Below, one piece after another: positions 32,787-41,814 of a stretch of 64,000 bases of DNA. This DNA is from an uncultured Oscillospiraceae bacterium (GTDB lineage Bacteria; Bacillota; Clostridia; Oscillospirales; Oscillospiraceae): positions 1-64,000 of the forward strand of contig CANQBA010000004.1 of assembly GCA_947589545.1 (NCBI GenBank), given 5' to 3'. Position 1 is the stretch's first letter. Each line of letters starts with the position of its first letter. A program made the translations under genes and the position numbers. The notes under the pieces were generated by a model. That model did no database searches. It had not been told where the DNA came from and worked only from the letters and a program-made list of their open reading frames with translations.

Positions 32787-34048
32787 GAGAAAAGAGGAAA
32801 GAGCGCTCCCGCAAGCTTTTCTACATGGCCTTCTCCGTGGTGGTCGCCATCGCGCTCTGGTTCTACGTGGTCTATGTGGAGAACCGTCCCTTCGACTCTC
32901 CCATCGCTAAATCCAATATCCCCCTGGAATTTGTGGGGGACGAGCTGCTGCGCGACTCCAATCTCATCGTCTCCTCGGTGAACGTCAAGCAGATCACGGT
33001 CTATTTCAACGGCCGCTATCAGGATACCAGCATCCTCTCCAATATGGAGATCCACGCGGTGGTGGATCTGTCGGACGTTCTGGCCTCGCCCGTCCCCACA
33101 GGCACCCACGCCCTGGAATACGAGCTCAACTACGACGCGGGGAACAGCACCATCGTGGAGGCCAGCCGCTCCCCGTCCATGATCGAGGTCACCGTGGAGC
33201 GCCTGGTCACCGAGCAGATCCCGCTCCAGGCCATCTACAGCGGCTCCATCGCGGAGGGCTATATGGCCGGCGAGCTGACCCTCAGCCGGGATTTCGCGGA
33301 GATCTCCGGCACCGAGGCCGCCATCAGGCGCATCGCCAGAGCCACCGTCACCCTCAACCGGGACAACCTGTCCAAGACCACCATGGAGGAACAGCCCATC
33401 GTCCTGTGGGACGAGGACAACAACGTCATCGACATGGAGGAGGCTGGCCTGACCTTTACCAACGGCGTGGACACGGCGAAGATCACCCAGACCATCCGCA
33501 TGGTCAAAAACGTGGCGTTGAAGCTGGACATTCTGGAAAGCCTCACGGCCACGGACGCCAACATCCGCATCAATTACTCCGTGCCCTACGTCACCCTCTC
33601 CGGCGACCCGGAGATCCTGGCGGATATCAACGAGATCAACCTGGGCACCGTGAACCTCAAGAGCTTCGTCACCTCCTTTGAGCAGGATTACCTGATCCGC
33701 ATCCCCAACAACACCACCAACGAGAGCGGCGAGACCTCCGTCACCGTCACCATCTCTGTGGAGAACGTGGCTACCCGCCGTCTCTCCGCCTCCAATATCA
33801 GCTACCGCAACGCCGCCGAGACGGACAACGTGTCCATCATCACCCAGAGCCTGGATATCACCCTGCGCGGCGACGAGAACCAGATTGAGAACGTCACCAC
33901 GGAGAATATCCGCATCGTGGCGGACATCTCCCAGTACGCCGGCTCCCGGGGCACCTTCGTGGTGACCGCCCGGGTCTATGTGGACGGCTCCGATTTCGAC
34001 CAGGTAGAGGCCGTGGGGGATTACACCGTCACGGTCATCATCAGCTGA
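32783..34048 (+). CDS. cdaR: CdaR, YbbR-domain regulator of CdaA
   Basis: 421 residues. Basic N-terminus, one membrane segment (about 14-30, AFSVVVAIALWFYVVYV), then repeated YbbR-type beta domains outside the membrane (seen as recurring IPLEF..., VERLVTEQIPLQ..., motifs). CdaR binds CdaA and modulates c-di-AMP synthesis. The start overlaps the cdaA stop. Confidence 0.92.
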   Translation: MREKRKERSRKLFYMAFSVVVAIALWFYVVYVENRPFDSPIAKSNIPLEFVGDELLRDSNLIVSSVNVKQITVYFNGRYQDTSILSNMEIHAVVDLSDVLASPVPTGTHALEYELNYDAGNSTIVEASRSPSMIEVTVERLVTEQIPLQAIYSGSIAEGYMAGELTLSRDFAEISGTEAAIRRIARATVTLNRDNLSKTTMEEQPIVLWDEDNNVIDMEEAGLTFTNGVDTAKITQTIRMVKNVALKLDILESLTATDANIRINYSVPYVTLSGDPEILADINEINLGTVNLKSFVTSFEQDYLIRIPNNTTNESGETSVTVTISVENVATRRLSASNISYRNAAETDNVSIITQSLDITLRGDENQIENVTTENIRIVADISQYAGSRGTFVVTARVYVDGSDFDQVEAVGDYTVTVIIS

Positions 34049-34053
34049 CGGCC

Positions 34054-34956
34054 ATGTTCGGATATGTACGCCCCCTGGCCCCGGAGCTGAAGGTCAAGGA
34101 GTTTGAGCGCTTCCGCGCCTGCTACTGCGGCCTGTGCCACGAGCTGGGGAGGGAATACGGCGCCGCCGGCAGGTCGATCCTCAATTACGACTTCGTCTTC
34201 CTCAGTATGCTCCTGTGGGGCGGCCGGGATTCCTGCGACTACTGCCAAAGGCGCTGTCTGCCGGGGTTTTTCCGGAAAAAATGCGTCTGCGCCAGCGCAC
34301 CGGCCCTGACCGTGGCCGCCGGATACAGCGTCATCCTGGCCTATTGGAAGGCCGTGGACAACCGGGACGACTCCCGGGGCGGCAGGAGGCTCCTGGCAGC
34401 CGCCGTCCGCCTCCTTTTAAAGCGCCCCTACCGAAAGGCCGCCGCGCGTTATCCCGCCTTTGACCGGAGCGTCTGGGAGCGCCTGGACGCTCTGCACCGC
34501 CTGGAGGCGGAGTCCTGTGCCAGTCTTGACCGGGCCGCCGACCAGTTCGCCCGCCTGCTCGCCTCCGCCTCCGGCGCGGCGGGGGAGGAATCCCGCCGGG
34601 CGCTGGAACAGCTTCTCTATCACGTGGGCAGGATCGTCTATATCGCCGACGCCTTCGCCGATCTCCGGGAGGACCGGAGGGCCGGCCGTTACAATCCCGT
34701 GGCCGTCCGGTACGGCCTTGCCTCGGCGGAAGCGGACGAGAGGACAAAGGCCGGCGTCCGCGAGACGCTTTTGTCCTCGGTGGATCTGGCCGCCGCCGCC
34801 CTGGCGCTGCTGCCAAAGAGCTATTGGACCCCGGTCACGGAGAACATCGTCCTCCTGGGCCTTCCCGATATGATTGACCGCGTCCTGGCCGGGACTTACG
34901 TCACGGCGGGAAAGAGACTTCCCAAACGCCCGCAGCTTTCGCAGAACGGAGAGTGA
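34054..34956 (+). CDS. DUF5685 Cys-rich protein
   Basis: 300 residues. MFGYVRPLAPELKVKEFERFRACYCGLCH at the start matches the DUF5685 family. Cysteines cluster in CYCGLCHELG, CDYCQRRC and KKCVC within the first 90 residues, like a metal or Fe-S site; the rest is helical (repeated Ala/Leu/Arg-rich segments with DAFADLREDRRAGRYNPV). No function is known. It starts 5 bases after cdaR with a poor ribosome-binding site and is followed after 3 bases by a J-domain gene, so it is in the same operon. Confidence 0.75.
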   Translation: MFGYVRPLAPELKVKEFERFRACYCGLCHELGREYGAAGRSILNYDFVFLSMLLWGGRDSCDYCQRRCLPGFFRKKCVCASAPALTVAAGYSVILAYWKAVDNRDDSRGGRRLLAAAVRLLLKRPYRKAAARYPAFDRSVWERLDALHRLEAESCASLDRAADQFARLLASASGAAGEESRRALEQLLYHVGRIVYIADAFADLREDRRAGRYNPVAVRYGLASAEADERTKAGVRETLLSSVDLAAAALALLPKSYWTPVTENIVLLGLPDMIDRVLAGTYVTAGKRLPKRPQLSQNGE

Positions 34957-34959
34957 ATT

Positions 34960-35589
34960 ATGCAGGATCCCTACAAGGTGCTTGGCGTAAGCTCCAACGC
35001 CTCCGATGAGGAGGTCAAAAAGGCATACAGAGAGCTTGCCAAGAAATATCACCCGGACAACTACGTGGACAACCCCCTGGCCGATCTGGCCCAGGAGAAG
35101 ATGAAGGAGATCAACGAGGCCTACGACACCATCACCCGCTCCCGGAAAAACGGCAGCCAGACCGGCTCCGGCAGTACCGGCGGCTATTCCTCCGGGTACA
35201 GCTCCGGCTGGTCCGGCGGCGGCTCGGCCTATCAGCAGGCGGGCGGCGCCTACGCCCAGATCCGCTCCGCCATCAACGCCGGCAACCTCCAGTACGCCGA
35301 ACAGCTGCTGGACGCCAGCCCCACCCGTGACGCGGAGTGGAACTTCCTCATGGGTTCCCTCTATTACCGGAAGGGCTGGCTGGACGACGCCAGGAGCTTC
35401 TTCCAGCGGGCCGTCAGCATGGATCCCTCCAACGGGGAGTACCGTCAGGCCCTGAATATGCTGGGCGGCGCCGGCTCTCCCTACCGTCAGACCGGGTACG
35501 GCCCTCCCGCCCAGCAGGGCGGCTGTGACATGTGCGACATGTGCACCGCCATGATGTGCGCCAACATGATGTGCGGCGGCTGCCGCTGA
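34960..35589 (+). CDS. J-domain protein with TPR and Cys-rich tail
   Basis: 209 residues. N-terminal J domain (DPYKVLGVSSNASDEEVKKAYRELAKKYHPDN, with the HPD motif that activates DnaK), a Gly/Ser-rich linker, a TPR-like pair (about 98-168: NAGNLQYAEQLLDAS, GSLYYRKGWLDDARSFFQRAV), and a tail with six Cys in CDMCDMCTAMMCANMMCGGC. The tail looks metal-binding. It is not canonical DnaJ, as the zinc-finger domain is absent. Neighbour to a Cys-rich DUF5685 protein; a shared role in metal or client handling is possible. Confidence 0.85.
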   Translation: MQDPYKVLGVSSNASDEEVKKAYRELAKKYHPDNYVDNPLADLAQEKMKEINEAYDTITRSRKNGSQTGSGSTGGYSSGYSSGWSGGGSAYQQAGGAYAQIRSAINAGNLQYAEQLLDASPTRDAEWNFLMGSLYYRKGWLDDARSFFQRAVSMDPSNGEYRQALNMLGGAGSPYRQTGYGPPAQQGGCDMCDMCTAMMCANMMCGGCR

Positions 35590-35601
35590 CGGGGCGGAAG
35601 C

Positions 35602-36126
35602 ATGGGAAAAAAGCTCTCCGCCCGCCGGGTGGCGTTCTCCGCCGTTTTCACAGCCCTGGCGGTGGCGTTTATGTATATCGGCTGTGTCCTCCCCACGGGC
35701 CAGCTGGGCTTCCTGGGCCTTGCCAGCCTCCTGGGCATCGCCGCGACGGTGGAATTCGGGCTCACCGGCGGCGTCTTCGTGTGGCTGGGCGGCGCAATCC
35801 TGGGCCTGCTCATCCTGCCCTCCAAGACCGTGGCGTGGCTTTTCACCATCTTCTTCGGCCCCTACCCGGTGGTCAAGGCCCTGTCCGAAAAGGGAAAACG
35901 GGTCGTGGAGTGGTGCGTCAAGATGGCCTTTTTCAACCTGGCCCTGTCCTTGGCCGTCTTCGCGTTGAAGGCCGCCCTTGTGACCTTCGGCTCCTTCCAC
36001 TTCGGCACGGCCCTCCTCTACGTCCTTGGCAACGCGGTGTTCGTCCTCTTCGATATCGCCGTGACCCGCGCCGTGGCGTTTTACATGCAAAAGCTCCATC
36101 CCCGGCTCCGCAGGAGCGGGCGGTAG
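35602..36126 (+). CDS. multi-pass membrane protein, possible ECF S-component
   Basis: 174 residues, five or six membrane segments. The start MGKKLSARRVAFSAVFTALAVAFMYIG and the ALLYVLGNAVFVLFDIAVTR segment resemble small substrate-capture (S) components of ECF transporters, but I could not identify a substrate class. It ends the cdaA operon run, 12 bases after the J protein. Hypothetical conserved membrane protein otherwise. Confidence 0.6.
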   Translation: MGKKLSARRVAFSAVFTALAVAFMYIGCVLPTGQLGFLGLASLLGIAATVEFGLTGGVFVWLGGAILGLLILPSKTVAWLFTIFFGPYPVVKALSEKGKRVVEWCVKMAFFNLALSLAVFALKAALVTFGSFHFGTALLYVLGNAVFVLFDIAVTRAVAFYMQKLHPRLRRSGR

Positions 36127-36164
36127 AAATATAATATTAAATATTAAGTGAGGAATAAACCGAC

Positions 36165-37043
36165 ATGATCAAAAGTATGACCGGCTACGGAAGCGCCAAG
36201 GGCGTCTCCGGAAAGCTGGGGATCACCGTGGAAGTGCGCAGTGTCAACAACCGCTTTCTCGACTGCAACATCAAGCTGCCCCGCGTCTACACCTGCCTGG
36301 AGGACGCCATCAAGGCCCGCGTCCAGAGATCCATCTCCCGGGGCAAGGTGGATCTTTACATCACCATCGACGCCTCCCAGGCCGACGACGTGGTCATAGA
36401 GGTCAACGAGCCCGTGGCGGACGCCTGTATGGCGGCGCTTAAGATTCTGTCCCAAAAATACGGCGTCCCCAACGACGCCACCGCCCTGGGCCTTGCCCGG
36501 ATGCAGGACGTGCTGACGGTGACCCGCGCGGAAGCCAATGTGGACAAGCTGGGCGCGGACATCGACGCCATTCTCGCCGAAGCCCTGGCCGACTTCAACG
36601 CTATGCGCGCCCGGGAGGGGGAGAAGCTCTACGCCGACATCTCCGCCCGCGCCGGGGAGATCGAACGGCTGGTGGGCCTTGCCGAGGAGCGCTCGCCCCG
36701 AACCGTGGAGGAGTACCGCCAGCGGCTGGAGGCGCGTCTGCGTGAGGTTTTGGAGTCCAACGCCGTGGACGAGGCCCGCATCGTCACCGAGGCGGCCATC
36801 TTCGCGGATAAGACCGCCGTGGCGGAGGAGACGGTGCGTCTCAGAAGCCACCTGTCCCAGCTGCGGGAGATGATCAAAAGCGACGAGCCCGTGGGCCGGA
36901 AGCTGGACTTCCTGGTGCAGGAATTCAACCGCGAGGCCAATACCATCGGCTCCAAGGGCAACGATGTGCAGATGGCCCGGATCGTGGTGGATCTGAAGTC
37001 GGAGATCGAAAAGATCCGCGAGCAGATCCAGAATGTGGAGTGA
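36165..37043 (+). CDS. yicC: YicC family endoribonuclease
   Basis: 292 residues. [31 protein letters not shown] and the C-terminal [22 protein letters not shown] are the YicC signature. Members degrade RNA, e.g. a small RNA in E. coli. It begins the yicC-remA-gmk-rpoZ-priA run found in most Firmicutes. GTGAGGAA precedes the ATG; the upstream AT-rich gap has a TATAAT (36130-36135) but no -35 box. Confidence 0.93.
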   Translation: MIKSMTGYGSAKGVSGKLGITVEVRSVNNRFLDCNIKLPRVYTCLEDAIKARVQRSISRGKVDLYITIDASQADDVVIEVNEPVADACMAALKILSQKYGVPNDATALGLARMQDVLTVTRAEANVDKLGADIDAILAEALADFNAMRAREGEKLYADISARAGEIERLVGLAEERSPRTVEEYRQRLEARLREVLESNAVDEARIVTEAAIFADKTAVAEETVRLRSHLSQLREMIKSDEPVGRKLDFLVQEFNREANTIGSKGNDVQMARIVVDLKSEIEKIREQIQNVE

Positions 37044-37048
37044 CCGCC

Positions 37049-37330
37049 ATGCGCTTAGTCAACATCGGTTTTGGCAATATGATCTCGGTGAACAGGATGA
37101 TCGCCGTGGTCAGCCCCGATTCGGCCCCCATCAAGAGGATCATATCCGACGCGCGGGATCGGGGGATGCTGATCGACGCCACCTACGGGCGCCGCACACG
37201 CGCCGTCATCATCTGTGACAGCGGCCATACGGTGCTCTCGGCCCTCCAGCCCGAGACGGTATCGGCGCGGATGGCCGGAAAGCCCGACAGGGACGACCCG
37301 GAGGAAGAGGAGGAGATGGGGGATGCGTGA
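37049..37330 (+). CDS. remA: RemA-like DUF370 DNA-binding regulator
   Basis: 93 residues from the ATG at 37049 (GGAG upstream), in preference to a GTG at 37040. [32 protein letters not shown] is the DUF370 signature; RemA activates biofilm-matrix and osmoprotection genes in Bacillus and forms DNA-wrapping rings. It has an acidic tail (DDPEEEEEM). It overlaps gmk by 8 bases. Confidence 0.92.
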   Translation: MRLVNIGFGNMISVNRMIAVVSPDSAPIKRIISDARDRGMLIDATYGRRTRAVIICDSGHTVLSALQPETVSARMAGKPDRDDPEEEEEMGDA

Positions 37331-37880
37331 AAAGGGGAGAGTGTTCATTGTCTCCGGCCCCTCCGGCTGCGGCAAGAGCACCGTTTTGAAAGAGGTCTTC
37401 AGGCACTACAAAAATTACCATTTCTCCGTCTCCGCCACCACCCGCGCCCCCCGGCCCGGGGAGCGGGACGGCGTGGAATACTACTTCATCACCGAGGAAA
37501 AGTTCGACGAGATGGTGGAGAACGGGGAATTTTTAGAGCACGCCCGCTATGCCCACTGCTCCTACGGCACCCCCCGGGGCCCGGTGGAGGCGAAGCTTCG
37601 GGAGGGGGTGGACGTCTTTATGGACATCGAGGTTCAGGGCGCCCGCGCCGTCAAGGCCGCCATGCCGGAGGCCGTCTCCATCTTCATCGCACCCCCCAGC
37701 CTCCAGGTGCTGGAGGAGCGCCTGCGCGGCCGCGCCACCGACAGCGAGGAGGTCATACGCCTCCGCCTGGAGACGGCCAGAGTCGAGCTTACCCAAGCTC
37801 CCCATTACGACCATATCGTGGTCAACGACGACTATATACGAGCCGCCGGGGAGATACTGGATATCATAAACAACGCGTAA
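37323..37880 (+). CDS. gmk: guanylate kinase
   Basis: 185 residues from the ATG at 37323 (GGAGGAGATGGGGG upstream); longer in-frame starts fall in remA. P-loop [31 protein letters not shown] and the [17 protein letters not shown] substrate region mark GMP kinase. It supplies GDP for nucleic acids and limits (p)ppGpp effects. Confidence 0.95.
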   Translation: MREKGRVFIVSGPSGCGKSTVLKEVFRHYKNYHFSVSATTRAPRPGERDGVEYYFITEEKFDEMVENGEFLEHARYAHCSYGTPRGPVEAKLREGVDVFMDIEVQGARAVKAAMPEAVSIFIAPPSLQVLEERLRGRATDSEEVIRLRLETARVELTQAPHYDHIVVNDDYIRAAGEILDIINNA

Positions 37881-37900
37881 TACGAAAGGAAGTCTTTATC

Positions 37901-38095
37901 ATGATGCTTTATCCCACTATGCCCGAGCTTCTGTCCCACACCGGCGGCAGCCGCTATCTTTTAGTGAACCTGATCGCCCAGCGGGCCCGCGCCATTGCCG
38001 TGGACGCCGAGACCCACGGCGTCATCCTGGATGACAAGCCCGTCTCCATGGCCATCGACGAGATCGCCGACGGCAAGATCAACGCCACGGTCTGA
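37901..38095 (+). CDS. rpoZ: RNA polymerase omega subunit
   Basis: 64 residues, typical for Firmicutes omega. SRYLLVNLIAQRARAI matches the conserved omega helix, followed by KPVSMAIDEIADGKI. It helps assemble RNA polymerase. GAAAGGAAG precedes the ATG. Lies between gmk and priA as usual. Confidence 0.92.
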   Translation: MMLYPTMPELLSHTGGSRYLLVNLIAQRARAIAVDAETHGVILDDKPVSMAIDEIADGKINATV

Positions 38096-38115
38096 CGCGC
38101 CCCGGAGGCCGGACG

Positions 38116-40359
38116 ATGGCGATGAAAATTGCGAAAATAGCCGTCTCGGCGGCGGTATATTCCATCGACCGGCCCTACTCCTATCTTGTGCCGGCGCGGC
38201 TGGAGGACAAGCTTCTCCCCGGCGTGCGGGTCACCGTCCCCTTCGGGAAGGGGAACCGCCGCAGTGAGGGTGTCGTCCTGTCCGTGGCCGGCGAGACTGA
38301 GCGGGACAAGCTCAAGCAGGTGGAGGAGGTACTGGATCCCGAGCCGGTGTTTACCCCGGAGCAGCTTCGGCTGGCCCTGTGGATGCGGGAGCGGTTTTTC
38401 TGCACCTTCTACGAGGCCGCCAGGGCCATGCTCCCCGCCGGGATGTGGTTTTCCTCCGGCAAACGCCAGGTGGGGGACAAGCAGCAGAAATTCGCCCGCC
38501 TTTCCATCGACGCGGAGGACGCCGCCGAGCTTGCCCGCCATAAGCACATGGCCGCGCCCCGGCAGGAGGATATTTTGAATTTCCTCTCCGACGTGGGGGA
38601 GGCCGCCGTCACCGACGTTCTGGAATTCACCCACGCCACCGCCACGTCCCTCACCGCCCTTGAAAAGCAGGGCGCCGTGGAGACATTCTTCCGGGAGGTG
38701 TACCGCCGCCCGGTGAGGGCCTCCTTTGAGGAGCCCGGCCCTTTGACGCTGACGGAGGAGCAGACCCGCGCCTTTGAGGGCCTTAACGCCCTGATGGCCT
38801 CCGGGAAGGCCGCCGCGGCGCTTTTATACGGCGTCACGGGCAGCGGCAAGACCAGCGTCTATATCCGCCTGGTGCAGGAGGCCCTGCGGCGCGGCCGGAC
38901 GGCCCTCGTCATGGTGCCGGAGATCGCGCTGACGCCCCAGCTCGTGGAGATCTTCTCCAGCCGCTTCGGCGACGATATCGCCGTTCTGCACTCCTCCCTG
39001 ACCATGGGGGAGCGGTACGACGAGTGGAAGCGCATCCGCAAGGGCAAGGTGCGGGTAGTCATCGGCACCCGCTCCGCCGTTTTCGCGCCCCTGGAAAATC
39101 TGGGGCTGATCGTCATCGACGAGGAGCAGGAGCACACCTACAAGTCCGAAAACGCCCCCCGCTATCACGCCCGGGACGTGGCCAAGTATAGATGCGTCCG
39201 GGATAACGCCCTTCTGCTTCTGGGCTCCGCCACCCCCTCCGTGGAATCCATGTACGCCGCAAGGACGGGGAAGTATCACCTCTTTACCCTGGAAAACCGC
39301 TACAACGCCCACCCCTTGCCCCAGGTGCTCATCGCGGACATGCGCCAGGAGCTGCGGGACGGCAACGGCGGGGCGGTCAGCGCTCTTTTGCGCCGGGAGC
39401 TTGCCCGCAACATCGAAAACGGCGAGCAGAGCATCCTGTTCCTGAACCGCCGGGGCGCCTCCGGCCTTGTGATGTGCGGCGAGTGCGGCTACACCTTTGA
39501 ATGTAAGAACTGCTCCGTCTCCCTGACCCACCACTCCGTGGGCAAGAGGCTCCGCTGTCACTACTGCGGCTGGTCGGAGCCGGTGCCGGATTCGTGCCCC
39601 GCCTGCGGCGGCAAGCTCAAATTTGTGGGCGTGGGGACGCAAAAGCTGGAGGAGGAGCTCCACGAGCTTTTCCCCGGCGTGGGGATCATCCGCATGGACA
39701 CCGACACCGTGGCCCGCGCCGGCTCCCATCAGAAGCTTCTCAGCCGCTTCCGGGAGCAGAATATCCCCATCCTCCTGGGCACGCAGATGGTCACCAAGGG
39801 CCTGGACTTCGCCAACGTCACCCTGGCCGCCGTCATCTCCGCCGACCAGTCCCTGTACGCCGGGGACTTCCGGGCCCATGAGAGGACGTTTTCCCTGATC
39901 ACCCAGGTGGTGGGGCGCTCCGGCAGGGGGGACAAGTCCGGGCGCGCCATCCTGCAGACCCTGACGCCGGAGAATTTCGTCCTGAAGCTGGCGGCCCGGC
40001 AGGATTACACGGGCTTTTACGAGCAGGAGATCGCCGTCCGCGCCCTTCAGAAGGTACCGCCCATCCGGGATCAGATGACCGTCACCGTCACCGGCCTTGA
40101 CGAGGGCATGGTTCTCCGGGGCTGTATCACCCTGTCCCAACGGCTCAAAAGCCTGGCGGGCAAGGACGAGCTCACCGTTCTGGGCCCTGCCCCCGCCGGC
40201 GTCGCCAAGGTCAACAACCGTTTCCGCTACAAGCTCACCCTCCAGCTGGAGAACAACCGGCGCGCGCGGGATCTTGTCAGCGGCGTCATCCGTGAATTTT
40301 CCGCGGACAGCCAGTGGCGCAGACTCACCGCCTTCGCCGACGCCGATCCGCTGGACTGA
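38116..40359 (+). CDS. priA: primosomal replication helicase PriA
   Basis: 747 residues. Restarts stalled replication forks. N-terminal DNA-binding domain, then a helicase core with Walker A GVTGSGKTS and Walker B IVIDEEQEHTYKSENAPRYHARD, where the common DEEH reads DEEQ. Zinc-binding cysteines CGECGYTFECKNCS and CHYCGW...CPACGG sit between the helicase lobes. GGAGG lies upstream; an ATG six bases later is a possible alternative. No break in the reading frame. Confidence 0.95.
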   Translation: MAMKIAKIAVSAAVYSIDRPYSYLVPARLEDKLLPGVRVTVPFGKGNRRSEGVVLSVAGETERDKLKQVEEVLDPEPVFTPEQLRLALWMRERFFCTFYEAARAMLPAGMWFSSGKRQVGDKQQKFARLSIDAEDAAELARHKHMAAPRQEDILNFLSDVGEAAVTDVLEFTHATATSLTALEKQGAVETFFREVYRRPVRASFEEPGPLTLTEEQTRAFEGLNALMASGKAAAALLYGVTGSGKTSVYIRLVQEALRRGRTALVMVPEIALTPQLVEIFSSRFGDDIAVLHSSLTMGERYDEWKRIRKGKVRVVIGTRSAVFAPLENLGLIVIDEEQEHTYKSENAPRYHARDVAKYRCVRDNALLLLGSATPSVESMYAARTGKYHLFTLENRYNAHPLPQVLIADMRQELRDGNGGAVSALLRRELARNIENGEQSILFLNRRGASGLVMCGECGYTFECKNCSVSLTHHSVGKRLRCHYCGWSEPVPDSCPACGGKLKFVGVGTQKLEEELHELFPGVGIIRMDTDTVARAGSHQKLLSRFREQNIPILLGTQMVTKGLDFANVTLAAVISADQSLYAGDFRAHERTFSLITQVVGRSGRGDKSGRAILQTLTPENFVLKLAARQDYTGFYEQEIAVRALQKVPPIRDQMTVTVTGLDEGMVLRGCITLSQRLKSLAGKDELTVLGPAPAGVAKVNNRFRYKLTLQLENNRRARDLVSGVIREFSADSQWRRLTAFADADPLD

Positions 40360-40393
40360 TATTTTTACATCGCAAGGGAGAGAAAAACGCTTT

Positions 40394-40903
40394 ATGGCCA
40401 TGAGGAACATCCGTGAGGACGGCGACGCCATTCTTTTGAAGCACAGCCGCCCCGTGACAGATTTCAACAGACGGCTCCACACCCTTTTAGACGACATGCG
40501 CGAGACGCTTTTGGCCGCCGACGGCGTGGGCCTGGCCGCGCCCCAGGTGGGGATCCTCCGCCGCGCCGTCATCGTCATGGACACAAACCGGGAGGAGCTG
40601 TCGCCGGAGGAGCAGATCATCGAGCTCGTCAACCCCCAGATCGTCTCCGCCGACGGGGAGCAGACGGGGCAGGAGGGGTGCCTCTCCGTCCCCGGCGTCT
40701 ACGGCATCGTCACCCGTCCGGAGCACGTGGTGGTCAAGGCCCAGGACCGGTTCGGCAAGCCCTTCACCGTGGAGGGGACGGGCCTCACTGCCCGGTGCTT
40801 CTGCCACGAGCTGGATCATCTGGACGGGCACCTTTTCACCGAGATCGCCCAGCGCATCCTGACGCCGGAGGAGCTGGAGGAAATGAACGGGGAGCAGGAA
40901 TGA
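40394..40903 (+). CDS. def: peptide deformylase
   Basis: 169 residues from the ATG at 40394. The three metal-enzyme motifs are GVGLAAPQVG, EGCLSVPG (Cys ligand) and HELDHLDG (HExxH). It removes the formyl group from new proteins. Partner of Fmt, encoded next with ATGA overlap. Upstream GGGAGAG is rather distant (about 12 bases). An upstream in-frame extension would lie inside priA. Confidence 0.95.
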   Translation: MAMRNIREDGDAILLKHSRPVTDFNRRLHTLLDDMRETLLAADGVGLAAPQVGILRRAVIVMDTNREELSPEEQIIELVNPQIVSADGEQTGQEGCLSVPGVYGIVTRPEHVVVKAQDRFGKPFTVEGTGLTARCFCHELDHLDGHLFTEIAQRILTPEELEEMNGEQE

Positions 40904-41814
40904 GAGTATTTTTCATGGGGACGCCGGACTTCGCCGCCTGTTCACTGAAAGCGCTGCTGGAGGCGAATTTTGAGGTGGTGGGCGTCTTTACCCAGCCGGA
41001 CAAGCCCGTGGGGCGAAAGCAGCTTCTGGAGGCCCCGCCTGTCAAAAAACTGGCTCTGGCCCACGGCCTGCCTGTCTATCAGCCCCGGAAGCTGCGGGAC
41101 GGCGCCGCCGCGAGGCTTATCCGGGACGCCGCCCCCGAAGCGCTGGCCGTGGCGGCCTACGGGCGGATCCTGCCTGCCGATATCCTGTCCATCCCGCCCC
41201 TGGGGTGCGTCAATATCCACGGCTCCCTGCTGCCCAAATACCGGGGCGCCGCGCCCATCCAGTGGGCGGTGATCAACGGGGAGCGGGAGACGGGCGTTAC
41301 GGCCCAGTATATGGCCGAGGCCCTGGACGCGGGGGACATCATCGACACCCGCAAGACCGCCATCCTCCCCGGCGAGACGGCGGGGGAGCTCTTTGAACGT
41401 CTGGCCCCCATGGGGGCGGAGCTTCTTGTGGACGTCCTGCGCCATATGGAAAACGGCACGGCCCGGAGAACGCCCCAGATAGAGGCGGAGGCCACCTTCG
41501 CCCCGCCCCTGACACGGGAGATGGCCGCCCTGGACTTTACCCTTCCCGGCCGCCTGGTGGTCAGCAAGATCCGCGGCCTCGACCCTTGGCCCGTGGCCAC
41601 GGCGGAGATCGGGGGGGAGAAATTCAAGATCTTCAAGGCCTTTAACACCGAAAAGAACGTCACCGCCGCCCCCGGCACGGTGCTTTCCGCCGGGAAGGCG
41701 GGCATCGAGATCGCCGCTGCCGACGGCTCCGTCACCGTCACCCAGCTCCAGGCCCCCGGCGGGAAACGGATGGCGGCGGCGGACTATCTGCGGGGACATC
41801 CGCTATGCCTGTGA
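40900..41814 (+). CDS. fmt: methionyl-tRNA formyltransferase
   Basis: 304 residues from the ATG at 40900. MRVFFMGTPDFAA at the start, the folate site NIHGSLLPKYRGAAPIQWAVINGE, and GVTAQYMAEALDAGDI are the Fmt pattern. It formylates initiator Met-tRNA. The start overlaps the def stop and the end overlaps rsmB by 10 bases. Confidence 0.95.
   Translation: MRVFFMGTPDFAACSLKALLEANFEVVGVFTQPDKPVGRKQLLEAPPVKKLALAHGLPVYQPRKLRDGAAARLIRDAAPEALAVAAYGRILPADILSIPPLGCVNIHGSLLPKYRGAAPIQWAVINGERETGVTAQYMAEALDAGDIIDTRKTAILPGETAGELFERLAPMGAELLVDVLRHMENGTARRTPQIEAEATFAPPLTREMAALDFTLPGRLVVSKIRGLDPWPVATAEIGGEKFKIFKAFNTEKNVTAAPGTVLSAGKAGIEIAAADGSVTVTQLQAPGGKRMAAADYLRGHPLCL

Noticed and set aside
36130..36135. TATAAT before yicC as a promoter
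   Set aside because: No -35 box at 16-18 bases; may be chance in an AT-rich gap.
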